Source: Rotaria sp. Silwood1 (taxonomy: Eukaryota > Rotifera > Eurotatoria > Philodinida > Philodinidae). Taken from it: 64,000 nt of DNA. Below the pieces are notes generated by a model. That model was not told the origin of the DNA, did no database searches, and saw only the letters and a program-made list of their open reading frames with translations. Below, in pieces: positions 23,558 to 38,000 of the stretch; within the stretch, counting starts at the first letter, position 1, and each line of letters opens with the position of its first letter. The position numbers and the translations under genes are program-made. Location of the stretch: positions 4,666,692 through 4,730,691 of the forward strand of contig CAJNOP010000003.1 of assembly GCA_905250075.1 (NCBI GenBank), in the 5' to 3' direction.

Positions 23558-26500
23558 ATGACAATTGATAAAGATTTTCTATTAAAATTCACTCAAATTG
23601 ATGAACAAGATGAATATAAACGAAATGACTCAATACAACTTGGTTTCGAACAAGAACTTAAATCTATAACAGTACGTCATGGTGATTCAGCTAGATTTGA
23701 AGCTAAAATACGTTTAATATCAATATCTTCAAGTAAAACAATTGATCGATCATTATTAAATATTGAATGGCGTTTAAATGATATATGTATTAAAAATGAT
23801 AATAATTTTAAATATCAATTTGGTTCAATACCAGAAGAAAATCGTTATTGGATGATCATACAAAAATGTCAACAACAAGATGAAAAAGTTTATACAATTT
23901 ATATTAGTTATGATAATGAAACATTACATGATGAATCAAGTGCTTATCTTTTTGTTAATAGTAAGTTAAAGAAATTAAATTTTTAAAATAAATCATTTGT
24001 TTTTACTTATCTATCTTTGATGTGATCGATCATGAACACTTATTTATCAAAATTCTCACCCTTATTTATAATTCCTGTGAAGATTGAGATTAGTATCAGT
24101 ATTCAATATGATATACATATTTTGTTTTACTTTTAACACGAAAGAAAAAAAAACCTATATGAATGAAATGTACTATTGTTCTTTTCTAGAAGTAAAATTT
24201 TTATTGAACCATCGACTAGTGAACTTATTATCATTTTTTTCGAAATATATTCTAGACATAACACCTGAAATAGAAGAACAATCTATTGAAACAATTCACA
24301 AAGGATTAACTACTGATAATACATGGTCATTATCAACATCTTTCAATCGTTTTATACCACCGACAATAACTCGATTACTTCAACCTTCATATCAATACTA
24401 TCCTGGTGAACAATTACATTTTTTAATTGAATATATTTCTTCAACAGATGAATGTCATTGTACTTGGCAAGTACAATATTTAAATGATCAAACACCACGA
24501 TCAATAGAACATGGATTTATAGTTAATGCAGATTGTTCGTCTATCTTAATTATTGAATCGATTACTTCGAAATCACAAGGTTTATATATATTCTCTGTTG
24601 AAAATGTTTATGGACGTGCTATGACACAAACAATTGTTATTGTTAATACAAACAATATTGATGATGCTACACGAGGTAAGTAAATATCAATATTACTTTT
24701 TTTTTGTTGTTGATTGATTTGACATATGGCATGGTCAAGCATTACGAAATTTCATATTTTTATCTTACATAATAACATCTATGTCTCGTCAATAATAGAA
24801 GTAAATTCTTTAAAACTTGTATTATAGATAGAGAACATTAAGATCTACTATCAGTAAAAATTTTATTGATTTTCTCTTTAGTTTGAGCTGATCTGTTAAA
24901 AATCTACTTTCTATATGAAAGTTGTTCAATTTTTATCGAGTTTTCTGAATATAGAAGTCGATGCTAATTCCAAATATATCCGAAATATTTCTAGAGAACG
25001 GATGTACTCGGTGGAGCTTGTGATAGAGATGCTTTTGCAACACATTATCTTCACTCGTAGACATCTCACATTCGTACAAAGGTCTTATGTTAAAAGAGCA
25101 CTTTGTATCCAATCGATTCTTGTTGGACGATGTCCTTCAAAACTATCTCTTATACTAATTTTCGAGTTATCTACTCTACGAAAGACTTCTAGTGTTCCGA
25201 GCAACCAATGCTGCTCAGATATAGAAACAGTATCATGTCCAAAACAATAGATCGTTCTTTTTTCAATGATAAACTTAGCTTTATTCACTTTTAAATTCAA
25301 ACTTTCCTCATGTGCAGGTGACACATGGCTGATCATATCAAATAAATATGTATGTTTTTGTTTCATAGAATATCAAGAAATACAAAATGAACAATCGAAA
25401 AAAACAGAAGAATATCGTAATGATTATCATCGTCTTTATTCGAACGGATCATATCATAAAAGTAGTACTTCAACAATAAATGATACATCATCAAGTGAAT
25501 CATCAGAATATGAAGATCTTAAAGTTCAAATTTATAATGGAAAATCACTGAAGTCTATGCCATTCACTGATGAAAAGCCAACGTTACCATTAGTAAAATT
25601 TTTTTACTTCAAAATATATTTCATTACTATGTTTGTTTGTTTTTTGATAGATCAATGAAGAACGATTAAATGAAGAAAAACAACCGATGCAAATTGATGT
25701 ATTGCCTGGTAAAGATTTATATGGTCAACGGCATATTGCATATTTTGATCCATCTATTAAATTTCAACATGTTGAACCTATTGAACAATTTGAAAATGAA
25801 GATATTATTCCACGAATTCCAATGAATAATTATCCAATAAAAAATGTAAGTTTAAAGCTATAGTGTATTTCAATTCCCTTGAAAGATTTATTCATATATA
25901 TATATTCGATATCAAATTTTTTTTAGGGACGTGATTCAGCAGTTCGAATTAAATTTGAACTTCCGCCTCCACCACCAATTGATGATATTCTCGAAGATCA
26001 TATTTATGAGGACATTCCAAATATAATTCCTAATGTAGAAATTTCTACCACGAACCTTGTCCAACAAAAATCAACTCCAATCACAGATAATGATTTCAGT
26101 GTAACTGAACAATCCAAACTTGTTTCCTCTTCACCGAATTCACTCGATGAAGTTCTACATAATGTTGATCAATGGTCTGATATTATTGTTGATAATGATA
26201 TATGTTTGTCATCATCACCACGCCATATTTCAAAAATTTCACATTTACTTCCAGCTATCAATGAATACGTCGACGAATCATACATAAATCATCGATTAGA
26301 TATAAATTCAATTGATATTCTAAATATTTCTTTAACTGATGACTCAAATCAAGATATTTCTCTTGATGTAAATCTTGTAGTTTATCAAGAATCAAATGAA
26401 TTTGAAGATCGTTCTCCGTTAATACTACAGCCGAGTACTATGAGTAATGAAATCACTATTGACGAAAGTTCATTTAATTTCGATAAAAGTGATTCTATTG

Positions 26501-29243
26501 AATCTTTACAATCGTTTGAAAATGAACTATTCACAAATCAACTCGAACCTACTGATTTATCGAATGACTCACATGATCAATCGAGATTTTTTGATATTGA
26601 TAGTCAAACAGAAACACAATCAATAGGAATTAATCAAATAACATCGGTTATGAAACAACAAGAAGAAAACAAAACAGTAATTGCAACATATTTATCAAAT
26701 GTTATCGATCAAGTTATTGAAAAAATTCATGTAGAAGATGAATTATTTGAAGCTAAAAAAACTTTTGTTATCGATATTCAAGCACCGAATGAACAATTAT
26801 CACCAGCAAATAATATTGAAGTTCATTTGTCATCGAATCAATTAGATAATGATTTTTTAAAACAATCGACTTCACTTAATTTACTTTCAACAGAACCAAC
26901 TTTATTCATAGACACGGTAGAAAAAGAAGTTATAACAGCAGATATACATACAGTTGAAGATTCATATGAACTTTTATCAAATAAAATTATTGATTATATT
27001 GATATATCAACATGTAAAATAAAGTCAGATGATCAAAAACCTGAAGCTATAATTATTACAACTGAAGAAATTTCAATTACTAATTCACATGAATATTCTC
27101 CTATGTCAAATATACAAATAGAATCTATACAATCAACACAAGGTATATTAAGATTATAAAGAATTTCAAAAATTTGTAGTTTTTGTAATTTGTATTTTAT
27201 GTATTTTTAGATATTCGGACTAATGAACAGTCTTCTATTATATTTCGTACTCTTCTTAATGAAAAATTACCGAATGACTCAATAGAATCTTTATCTGTTC
27301 CAGCTCAATTAGATTTATTACCACTTGCAACAATGCCAGATCAAACAACAAATACAGATGAACAACGTATACCAGATAGAATTGTTCAAGATGTTCTTTC
27401 GGCTTCACTCGAACCAAGAAAAGTCATTCATATCGATGGTACTACAGAAAAAATACCAATTATTTTATCTTCATCAACAGAGAATTCAAACAAAGTTACT
27501 ATTGTAAATGATTATGATGAATTCTTTGATATTGAATCAGAATTTCCAAATGAAATAACAAAAACAGATGTTACGTTAGTTACATCATTAGAAAAACCTA
27601 CGATTACTCTTGCCGTAGCCGAAAAATTACAACATGATGCAGCTATTGATGATCTTAATGATATTAAACTCGATCTAGCATTAACAAAACTACCGATTAC
27701 GGTAGAAAATTTTATTTCAACAGAAAATGATGTAAATATATTGTCATTCGTACCATCAGAAACAACTGAAAACGATAACGCTGAAGATGTTTTAATAGAA
27801 AAACTTGAAAATAAAAAAGAAGACGAGACTATTTCAACTCTACAACAAATTGATTCTGATAAAAAATCTAAATTAATTAAAAAGAAGAAAAAAATTGTAT
27901 CACGTAGTCCTATTGAAAAGACTCAAAAACTATTAGTGATTGAAGAATCAAAATCAATCGATAAACAAATAACAACAGAAATTATTTCGAACAACTCTAC
28001 AACAACAATAACTGAAGCGATAACATCAATTGATCAAAGTATTCAACAAACTATGTCTTCTGGATTAGAAAAACAAAATTCTTCAGAAGACAATATATCT
28101 GATTTACCAAAAATTCCTGATGGAAACAAAAACGAACAAAATATTATTGAAAACTCAGCATCGATTGAATCATCCAATCAAAAACAATCTGATCCAGATC
28201 TGTTATTAGATGAGTTATCCGTTTCTCAACAAGACTCATCGTCTAACGCATCGATTACTCATTTAGAACAAGAATTAGTTCGACCAAAGTTTTCTCTTCG
28301 CCTGAAACCAACAACTGTCGTAAATAATAATGATAAACTTAGACTAGAAGTTCATTTCATTGGTCAACCAGAGCCAAAGGTAAAAAAAAAACAAGTGATG
28401 CTTATCATTGCGAATTGCTTGACTTTCGACTGAATATCCAACTCTTTCTATATAATATATTACTATAAAAGCCAAATCGATACTAATATCAAATATATAC
28501 ATGAGGGTGGGTGTGAGTATAAGTGTGGATGTTCATGTGGATTTGGGTGTCAGTATCTGCATGATTCATTCACTACACCGACACAATCATACCCACGCAC
28601 ATTCACACTCACATGCATATAAACAGCCACACGAACACCCATACTGCATATGTACGTCACATCCTAATACCCTCGCCTACAGCCATGTCGCCACCACCTC
28701 TATATGATTGATTGAGCTGCAAGCATGAACTAACCTCGCTTCAAGTAGCTCTTCTAAACCCTTACACATGTATGTTTATATATGAGTTGACACATGAAAG
28801 CAAACAAACACACAAACTCGTATTATTTCGAATAAATCTTCCTTTAGTCAAGAAAAACATATTTTCATACTATGTGATGTGTTATACCATTATATGTTTT
28901 ATATTTTTATACAGGTAACATGGTATTTTAAATCAAATGTGCTTTTACCTTCATCTAATTTACATATTGATCAATCACATGATGTTCATACATACAGTTC
29001 AATATTAACTATCGATAAAATAAATTCTAATTATGATGGTAAATTTAAAGTACTAATAAAAAATGAATTAGGTGAAGCTATTAGTGCTGCATTAGTAAAT
29101 GTTAGACGAGGTATGTAAATTAGAAAGAAAAATATATAGAATTGAATTATATTTTTATTTTAGAATCTATAGCTGTACAACTTCATACACCCATGAAAAA
29201 AACAATCATCAACAAGACTTCAATGTCTCCAAAGAATGAGTAG
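23558..29243 (+). CDS. Ig-domain protein with long acidic low-complexity region, 8 exons
   Basis: Coding exons are 23558-23960 (exon begins 23522), 24256-24675, 25369-25592, 25651-25845, 25927-27142, 27211-28379, 28915-29110 and 29164-29243, giving 3903 nt (1300 aa) with all junctions in phase. Residues about 1-134 and 140-270 are diverged Ig-like domains (GDSARFEAKI with IEWRLND; GEQLHFLIEY with CTWQVQ, then GLYIFSVENVYG). Residues about 275-1180 are acidic, Ser/Thr/Glu/Asp/Ile-rich and probably disordered, with a proline run (LPPPPP) and one basic patch (KKKKKIVSRSP). Residues about 1180-1275 are a good I-set Ig domain (FIGQPEPK, VTWYFKSN, NYDGKFKVLIKNELGEA), and a 25-residue tail follows. 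It lies directly upstream of the giant Ig gene on the same strand and could be its N-terminal part if an unseen exon bypasses the last exon. The start Met is the first in the exon, just after a splice acceptor. No specific orthologue is recognised. Confidence 0.75.
24728..24895 (+). repeat. Dispersed repeat, copy 1 (intronic)
   Basis: Diverged copy of the sequence at 34726-34895. Shared words include GGCATGG, a TACGAAATTTCAT-like string and ATCAGTAAAAATTTTATTGA (against ACCAGTAAAAATTCTATTGA). It lies in the 24676-25368 intron. No coding capacity; family unknown. Confidence 0.55.
28501..28660. repeat. GT/CA-rich inverted minisatellite in an intron
   Basis: The 535-nt intron 28380-28914 contains a GGGTGTGAG/GTGTGGATG-rich half (28503-28555) followed by a CCCACGCAC/CACTCACA/CACCCATA-rich half (28590-28642). 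Together they make a crude inverted repeat. It resembles the CA-rich core of the element at 33900-34432. Confidence 0.55.
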
Positions 29244-31989
29244 GTGTTTTCAGCTAGAGATGTACAGATCGAAGTTTTTTCTTCTTTCTGTTTCCGATAA
29301 CTTTTTTCCATCAGTCCTAGTCTAGAAAAAAACTAGTCCGAACTTTATTTGCATTACATATAAACAGTTCTTCAATACTCGTTTTTGATTGATTTAGTCG
29401 ACGAGTAGCACGTTTCAGATTATCTGTCTTGAGTTATGTTCTGATTGATATGACTTCTTAAGATAATATGCTTAAAATCATAGAATGGTTGACTACAATC
29501 TTTAGTTATGGTTGAGATAACCTTTTTCTCATAGCTACAGTTCTGGCTTCAGCAACTTCCTTTTCTTGCGGTCCTTGCCGTGGTTTACTCCTGGTTTGGT
29601 TCCATACGATAACTTCTCAGTTTGGTCCTAATATTATTAACTACAATGATTCATAATTATTTTTTTTTATACAAGCGAATAACTTGTAGGATAAAAGAAA
29701 TAACAGGAAGAACCCAAAAGTTATCAACACTGATAATACACAGACACGCTATAATTATATATATCGAGAGGATAAAAAACCTAATTTACTTGTTTTTAGT
29801 TCTTTACAAATTTTGTTTTTATAGTTTCGTCGCATTGAATTGCGCAAGATAAGCGTTGATGATTAAGTACAAGTGCATTACTGTATGTAGTTATGAAATG
29901 CATGTTTCTTATTCTTCGCTTTTCGTATTTCATTTGTAAGTCTTAATAATAATCACTGACACATCATTTGGTTTAAATCAGATTATTACATAGGTTTTTC
30001 TCAACCAATGATGGTTCAAAAACGAAACTCTTTAAACGACTAAGCATGAGGATAAGTCAAGACTTATTATCCCCTTTTAATTTGATGATTTATGAGTAAA
30101 TTGAAAAGAGACTCAAATGGAAAATCATCAATTATGATTGAAATGGTGACTACCTCTTGGTACTAAAATTTTTTAGTTTTAGTTTTATTTAGTGTTTTCT
30201 CACTCAGTTCAGTGAAACAAAAACACAATGTTGAAACTCAGTATTTATATTTAGAGTTACATAAATTTAGAGTTTCCCTCATTTGTCTTATCTTTTCAGG
30301 CAAATACTCTTTTGTTGCTTGTCTATGTACATTATTTTTTTTATTGTGCTGAAATAGTCATCATAAAAGCTCCTTTGACTCTCTTTTGTTACTAAACCAC
30401 AAGGCTAATTATAACATAAACTGTTGTCAATGTCAATATTCATGAAAAAGAAACAAATGAGCTAAATATATCTTTGTGAATAAAGCCTTTTAATTATTTA
30501 TCGATTAACTACATTTTTTCTTTTCCTCTTCTTTCTAGAAGCTAGTTAAATATATATTTTGCTATATCCAAGGTTGTGATGTACTAATTTATCTTTGTTA
30601 CATGACAGTGGCTCTATCTCTTTATGAAACAAGAAAAAAACAATTATTATACTAATTGCGTTCGCTGATAATTTTGTCACAGAAAAGCTAGTAGACATGT
30701 ATTAAGAAGTGCACACATCGAATATCACTCTGAAGATATTAAATCATAATAAACACATATGTACATGAAAGAACATGAAAGACAAAACATTGTAAATTTG
30801 TTCTTTTGTTAAAAGTGCTTGATTGAAGTCTGGTGAATATGATAATGAGCAACTATACAAATGCCTACATAGAGATATGTGTCAAATGGATAATAAAAAT
30901 ACCCAATGAAGAACCATATAAAAATATCTGTGTTTATTATTGTTCCTGTTCGTTTACAGTTTATACAGGAATTTATGTATGCAAACGATATATAATTAAC
31001 TAATCCATTGCATTTATTGTGTTTTTTCTTTATTATTTTTTTATGTGGGTGTTTTGACCAGCTATTTATCGCGTAATTATACAAGAACAACATGTAGACA
31101 GCAACTTGTATTATTGAAAACGATAGGATGCGGTTGGTTTTCTACGTCAATGTACAAAAAAATAACAGAATGTCATCGCTTGTCACCAGTAGAATAGAAA
31201 GAGAAAAAAAAAACAAGCGTAATCCAACTAAGAATGTAACCAAAATATCCTTTTGGATATTTTCTCAAAGAGGAAAAACCGACAGACGAATCGGTTACCG
31301 ATGGTTGTCAGTATGACAGTAAAAAGAAAAAAATACTGCTGTTTGATAAAGAAAACAACATGCTAAAGAAAAGACGAAGAAGGAGGTGGAGACAAACAAC
31401 AGAAAATAGAATATTTCTTTTTTGTTGTTGTTGTGTGTTTGCTCTACTGTACAAAAGTTCTGCACTCACACAATTACAAAGTGTTGATATTTATGGATAT
31501 ACGAACTGATGAATCAATGCAGAAAAAGAAATAGAATATATACAGTAGTGCCCACAACTTATTGAAGTTTTTCTAGATATTTTTTTGTTATGCTTATCCT
31601 TACTGTGAGGCGGAGATTAATATAATTATAAGAACAACAAGTATACAATTTATTTAACGGGAGAGGTAAATTATCAAGTCGAGTTGACAATAGATACTTA
31701 TGACTTTATTTTTGGTAACAATAGCGTTCTTTTTACACATAGTTGTATTAGGGTCGTGTAAGATCAACTGCCTGTTGGCAGTAATATTCCATATATCTTT
31801 TTATGATTAATCATTGTTATTGAAGTTCTAATCTTTGACCTTGAAATTGATAATCATGATCATTTTAAAATAAATCAATTGTTGACCTATTTTCACTATA
31901 GAACTATATTTAGTATTATTATTATTATTATTTTTATTTTTATTTTTATTTTTACTATTATTATTATTATTGTCTATTTTTTTTTCTAG
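29244..31989 (+). other. Gap between the two Ig genes
   Basis: About 2.7 kb without a supported exon. The final 70 bases are a TTA/TTTTTA simple repeat and a long T-rich tract ending in TCTAG (AG at 31988-31989), a strong 3' splice site for the next exon. If the two Ig genes are separate, this gap holds the promoter of the giant gene. If they are one gene, a bridging exon ending in phase 2 is missing. Confidence 0.5.
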
Positions 31990-32038
31990 TAATAATCATA
32001 TATTGTCTTCGAATATAAGTGACGGTGAAAGTGAAAAA

Positions 32039-35000
32039 ATGCTTAATGAAACTCCTAATGCTACTGCAAGACATTCTTCCAGTACATTCGTTATACCTGA
32101 AGGAAAGCCTAGTTTTCCTCATGCCCTTGAAAATGAATTATTTATTAATGAAGATGATCCACTTACGTAAGAAAAATAGATTTATTTGATTATTGTTTCT
32201 TTTTATTTTATCTATTTGAAAATATTTAGTCTCGAATGTGTAATTGCTGGTAATCCATTACCTGAATTAATTTGGTTATATAATGATCGTAAAATAGTTT
32301 TTGGAGATGGTTATGATAGAAAAACTGAAACATTAAATCCTCATACTGTTCGTCATCAATTACATATTAGTTCTAAACATAAAAAATTAGGTGTTTATAA
32401 AGCTCAAGCACAAAATACTTATGGTCATACAATAAGTATATGTCATGTTAAAAAATCTGCACAATCGATTGATCAACGAAGAGCTGCATTTCAAGAATCA
32501 GAATTAAGAGCTCCTAGTCCAACTGTTCAAAGACGTCGTTCAAGTATAACACAACCAAATATTGATCAAAGTCAATTAATAACACAAAAACCAATTATTG
32601 TTCAGGATCTCTCAAAATATCAAGTTGATTTAGGCTTACCATGTGCATTAACATGTAAATCTAAATATGATACTGAACATCAATGGTTTAAAGATGGTCA
32701 ACCTTTTGATCCTACAATATTAAAGGATGGAAATATATTTACAAAAGTTGATCGTTCAAATGATGGAAATATACATGTACTTAATATAAAACAATTTAAA
32801 CAAGAAAATTCAGGTCATTATGAATTAATATTAAAAAATAGTTTAGGAGAAATAAATTCAAAAGGACAATTAGAAATGAAAGGTATACCACCAACATTTA
32901 CTGTTGAACCAAAAACAACATCAAGTGTTAAAGGAAAAATGGTTGAATTTAATTGTCGTGTTGCTGGAAGTCCTAAACCAGAAGTAAATCTTCTTCTTTA
33001 TTTTTATTTTAATATAAATAAATCAATAAAATTATCGTCCATTTAGGTACAATGGTTTCTCAATGGACAACTTTTACGTTCTGGTGGTAAAATTTCTATT
33101 GTTGAAGAACGTGGTTTATTTGTTCTTCGTATAAATAATGTTACAGATAATGATGTTGGCACAATAAAATGTCTTGTCAAAAATATTCTATCAGAAATTT
33201 CACGTGAAGTTAAATTACAAATAACTGGTGAACAACGTGCACCAGCTATAATTGAAAAATCAAAATCAGTTGAAGTTAATCCTAATGAAAGTGTAGAATT
33301 TTTTGTTAAAATATCTGGTGCACCTACACCAACAGTTACATGGACTCGAAAAGGAATGCCAATATCTTCAAATGAATTATATCAATTAAGAACAGAAAAT
33401 GATACGTATTATTTATTAATTAAAAAAGCGATTGCTAATGTTATAGGAACTTATCTTATCACAGCAAATAATATTGCTGGAAGAGTTTCAACTGAAATTG
33501 ATCTGAGTATTAAAGGTTAGTTTCAAAAACAAAAACAAAAACATGTTCATTTAAATATATATATATATATGATTGGTTGTATTTTTAGGTTTAAGTACAG
33601 TATTTGAACGACCATTACGTGATACGTCAGTTACACAAGGACGTCCATTAACACTTGATTGTGAACTTGATATTAGAAAAGGTGTACCAACAATTGTTTG
33701 GTAGGATAAAAATAATTATTTTTTGTCGAACTGTTGATGATATATGTAGGAGATAGAGTAAAAAGAACCATACAGAAAACAATATATAACCAAGAAAAAA
33801 TGACAATAAGAAAGAATTCAGAGTTAATCGAAAAATAATTGTAGAAATGTCGTACTTTCATGTATTCTTTATGAGAAACATTTGAGAGACTAATGATTGA
33901 TCGGTTCTCCTGAAAAATGTCGAAACAAAAATGTCGAAAATCAAAATGTCGAAAATAAAAATTTTGAAAATAACATGTCGTGAAGAGAGGGGCCGAAAAT
34001 GAGGAATAGGCAAGAAAGCAGGAGGGTGTGCATGAGATGTGAGTCCTGAGCGTCCAGTTGTGTGACGGAAGGTCATCCAGAATCACATTCTCACGCATCC
34101 ACATCAATATAAGAACACCCCCACATACACCCACATTAACACGAATATACACACATGCATTCACACCTATCTCCAGCGCCTCACAGACACCATACACTCA
34201 CACTCACACCCACACCCACACCCTCACTTTCACCCTCACCTTCACCCTCATCCACATCCTCAGCCTCACCTATACCTTCACCTTCAACTTCACTCTCACC
34301 TTGACCCATATAAACATCCACATATCCACACCCACAACCCCATCCACATCAATATCTCACCTCATACTCACATCCTTTTCGACATTTTTATTTTCGACAT
34401 TTTTACTTTCGACCAATTTCAGGTTTACCGATTGCTCGTAATAGATTCTGTTTCATATATCCACTTGTATATTTCTAAGAATCTCAAGCTATAGACAAAA
34501 AAAATCAAGGATGTTTTCTTGAAAAACCGGCGACTATTGACGCCTCTTTCCTCCAAAAAATAGATTTTTCTAAAAGAAGAAACTTTCTTAGATAAACATA
34601 TCGACATGATCCCTAAAGTGTTATAATGGCACGCACAGAAGACGCGCCATAGGTAAAGTCTGTTGAAAGTATTTGCCATATGTTTTCGTGCTCTTTATGT
34701 ACATGTACATGTTGTTAACTACAGAGGCATGGCTAAACACTACGGAATTTCATTATTTTACATTATGACACTTAAATCTCATCAAGAATCAATGCAAATT
34801 CTCGAAAATTTTTATCATAAATATAGATTACTTAAATTTACTACCAGTAAAAATTCTATTGACTTTCCGCTAATCAGAGTCGAGTTATTCAAAAGACATT
34901 GACTTTCATGGGATTTCAAAAATGGAACTATTTTCTAGGGTGAGATAAGAGTTGAGCATTTTACTACGAAACCAAGTGACATACAAATTAATGTTCTCTG

Positions 35001-38000
35001 TGAAAGTTATTGAATTTTCCACAAACTTTCAGGATATTAAGTCATTGCTCAAGAAGCATAATTGCATTGCATAAAAAAGTGAAAATATTATCCATCACGA
35101 AACTTCGTCAGTCATTTCAATGGAGAAGATTTAAGATTGAGCATTACAAATTGTGATAAAACAACTACATCTTCTTTCTAATCCATTAGTAGTATAAAGA
35201 CAATTTTACTCTCACAACGAAGTCACATTAGAACTTCTTTTTATTTTTCAGACAAAAATGCCAATGTAATAATGTTGAAAATTATGCTTTTATGATGAAA
35301 TCAGTCAATAAATCTCTTTTTAAATACTTATTGAACGAAAAATAGAGTTTATATCACATGTCTACTGGCTATCTTAGAGCTTGCAATATATTCGATAATC
35401 TGTCGATAGTGCACTTTCGATTGTAGATATAATTTTCTTTACTTTCTTGATTTTGAACCTTCTTCATGCAAGGATAACCAGTAGTTATCTCTGTTCTTTC
35501 TTTCGGTCAGGTATTTTCCGTAGCGTTTTATTGTTCTCTTCCTTTGCTGTCTTGTTTTCTTTGATACAGTAGTTCATGTACATTACCAACTGTATTATCT
35601 TATTTAACGGATGATTCCCTGTGTCCCTTAACATCTGACACGTATACCGAAGTTATTTATCGTGGCTGAAAATCTCCCACTACAGCTATAGTTTTCGAGA
35701 AACTCGTCAGAAATCTCTTCCGTTGCTGTGCTAAATTATCACAGTTAGATTGAATCCAACAGATTCACTACGATTCAGATTATTGGACTTGTAGATATTC
35801 AAATCAGATGCACATTCATGGCATTTCACAGTCTTCCTAAAAAAAAGAAGCTATGAATTCATCAATAAACTTTTATTGACAGTAACATTATTGAATTTAA
35901 CATGTATCTAATTTGAAAACTCATAACCATGGCTTCCAATTTTAAAAGATTTTTTCAGAAATCATGATGAGTTTTTCGAGATCTCCAGTAAGAATTTCAA
36001 TTCTATATCCATCGAAAAATTATAAGCACTATTCTAGTTAAACAATATATCAATGTTTGATGTTCACATCAGAAATTTGTTCAAGTAAATATACAAAAAA
36101 ATGCTTCCACTTTTTTTTCCTCGAAATTGTTTTTTTGCTAGATTCTATTATTCTGAATAAATTTCTTTTTGATAGTGTTCTTTCTAGTAAACTGCAGTTT
36201 TCTTTTCATTCAATAGATAGATGCTTTCTATCGTGGATTAGAAAAAGGGTTTTTTGTATTCGATCCTCAATATCAAAGCAATCCTGTGTTAAAAAACCTT
36301 TTTTCACATTTGAATTGATGAGAAATTCTCTTCAAAGTGAGTGTAGCTCCAACACTTTAGCTTGACAGCTCTATTGTACACGATGACTTCTGAGAACCTG
36401 TTGAATGGTAAGGTTGAAAACCATGAACAGTTTTTTAAAAGTGAAATTTCATTAGCCGAACATTTTCAGAAATTTTCATAAAAATTCTATGCATTGTATC
36501 GAACATTGATTTTATAAGAAGAAGGAGGACAGAGCTTAAATTATAGTGTAAACAATATTTCCTATTTATATTGTCACTTTCTCTTAATTTCGAAACATAC
36601 TATGCTTTTATTTCAATGAATTCTAGGATGAAAAATAATCAACCAATAGAAAAATCAGATCGTATAGTTCAATCGATAAAAGGAAATAAAGTTCATGTCT
36701 TAACCATAAAACAAGCTGTACCATCCGATGCTGGCTATTATAGTGTAAGAGCTACTTTAGGTACTGAAACAAGTATATCTGATGCTCAAGTTGTTGTTGA
36801 AGTTGCTCCAACATTTGTTAAACTACCTGAAACAGTCACTGTTGTTGATGGACAAGATTGTGAAATAGATATTGAAGTATTTGGTTTACCACCTCCTCAA
36901 ATTAAATGGTCACATTTAGCTGTAGATTTAGTAACAAATGCTAAATATAAAATAACATCTAGTGGTACTAATCATCAATTACGTATTCATCGTGCAACAG
37001 CACAAGATGCTGGTGAATATCAAGTTATGTGTTCAAATAATCTTGGTCGTATAACAGGAAAAATCGAAGTTCGTATTTCGTCACCACCTGTTATTGTTCA
37101 ACCATTAAAAGATTTACTTGTACCAATAAAACGTATAGCTCGATTAGAAACACAAGTTTATGCATATCCAGAATCAAAAATTACCTGGTCGAAAGATGCA
37201 ATACCAATTGATTTTAATTTATCTCCTGGACGAATAATTGCTGAAGAACGTCGAGGAACTTATTCATTAGTTATTAAAAATGTACAATTAGAAGATGGTG
37301 GTTTTTATGTATGCACAGCACAAAATCCACTTGGTTCAACTAAAACATCAGCCACATTAACAATTGAAGTAGCACCAGTATTTTTACAAAAATTAGAAAA
37401 ACTTGAAGGTGTAGAAAATTGTGATATTGATATTCGTGTACAAGTTGTAGGTTATCCTAAACCTGCATTAGTTTTTTCATTTAATCAAAAACCAATTGAT
37501 TTAAAAGATCGGTATGATCTAAATTCTTATTGTTTTCATTATAAAAAAATATTTATTTTTATATTTTGACTTTTTTTTTCAGATATTTATTAAAAGAACT
37601 TAAAGATGGTTGGTATGTATTTACAATTGTAAATGCACGAGCATCCGATGCTGGATCATATTCATGTACAGCAACAAATTCACTTGGACAAGCATCATGT
37701 GTTGCTAAATTAACATTATTTCGTATGTAATTTTATTGAAATTTTTAATTCAATCTCAATTTTTTTAATTTTTATTTTCAGCATTAGCACCACCAAATTT
37801 TGCAAAAACTTTAACTGATGCAATATTTCCTGTTGGTGGAATATTAAAAGCTGATCTTAAAGTAAGTGGTTTACCATTTCCACGTTTAACATGGCTTAAA
37901 AATGGACAAGTTTTTGATGAAAATGATCGTATATCAATTGTATTTGATACACGTTCAGCAACATGGACATTAATAATACGTGATTGTCAAGAACATGATA

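Larger units (their letters stand above)
33701..36626 (+). other. 2.9-kb intron of the giant Ig gene
   Basis: Splits the Trp codon of the fifth Ig domain (TG|G). The exon would otherwise read into TAG at 33703. It is about 40 times longer than the gene's typical intron and contains the 33900-34432 repeat element and a dispersed repeat. The ORFs inside it (34058-34441, 36057-36365) are unsupported. Confidence 0.85.

Noticed and set aside
33703-33705. In-frame TAG that seemed to break the giant Ig gene
   Set aside because: It follows a GT donor at 33701; the Trp codon is completed by the exon starting 36627, which restores the Ig domain.
33673-34441. A 174-aa minus ORF and a 127-aa plus ORF rich in His/Thr or Gly/Val
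   Set aside because: They are readings of the CA-rich core and arms of an intronic repeat element, not conserved coding sequence.
36057-36365. 102-aa plus ORF in the 2.9-kb intron
   Set aside because: No Ig motif, no splice phase compatible with neighbours, and composition typical of noncoding AT-rich sequence.
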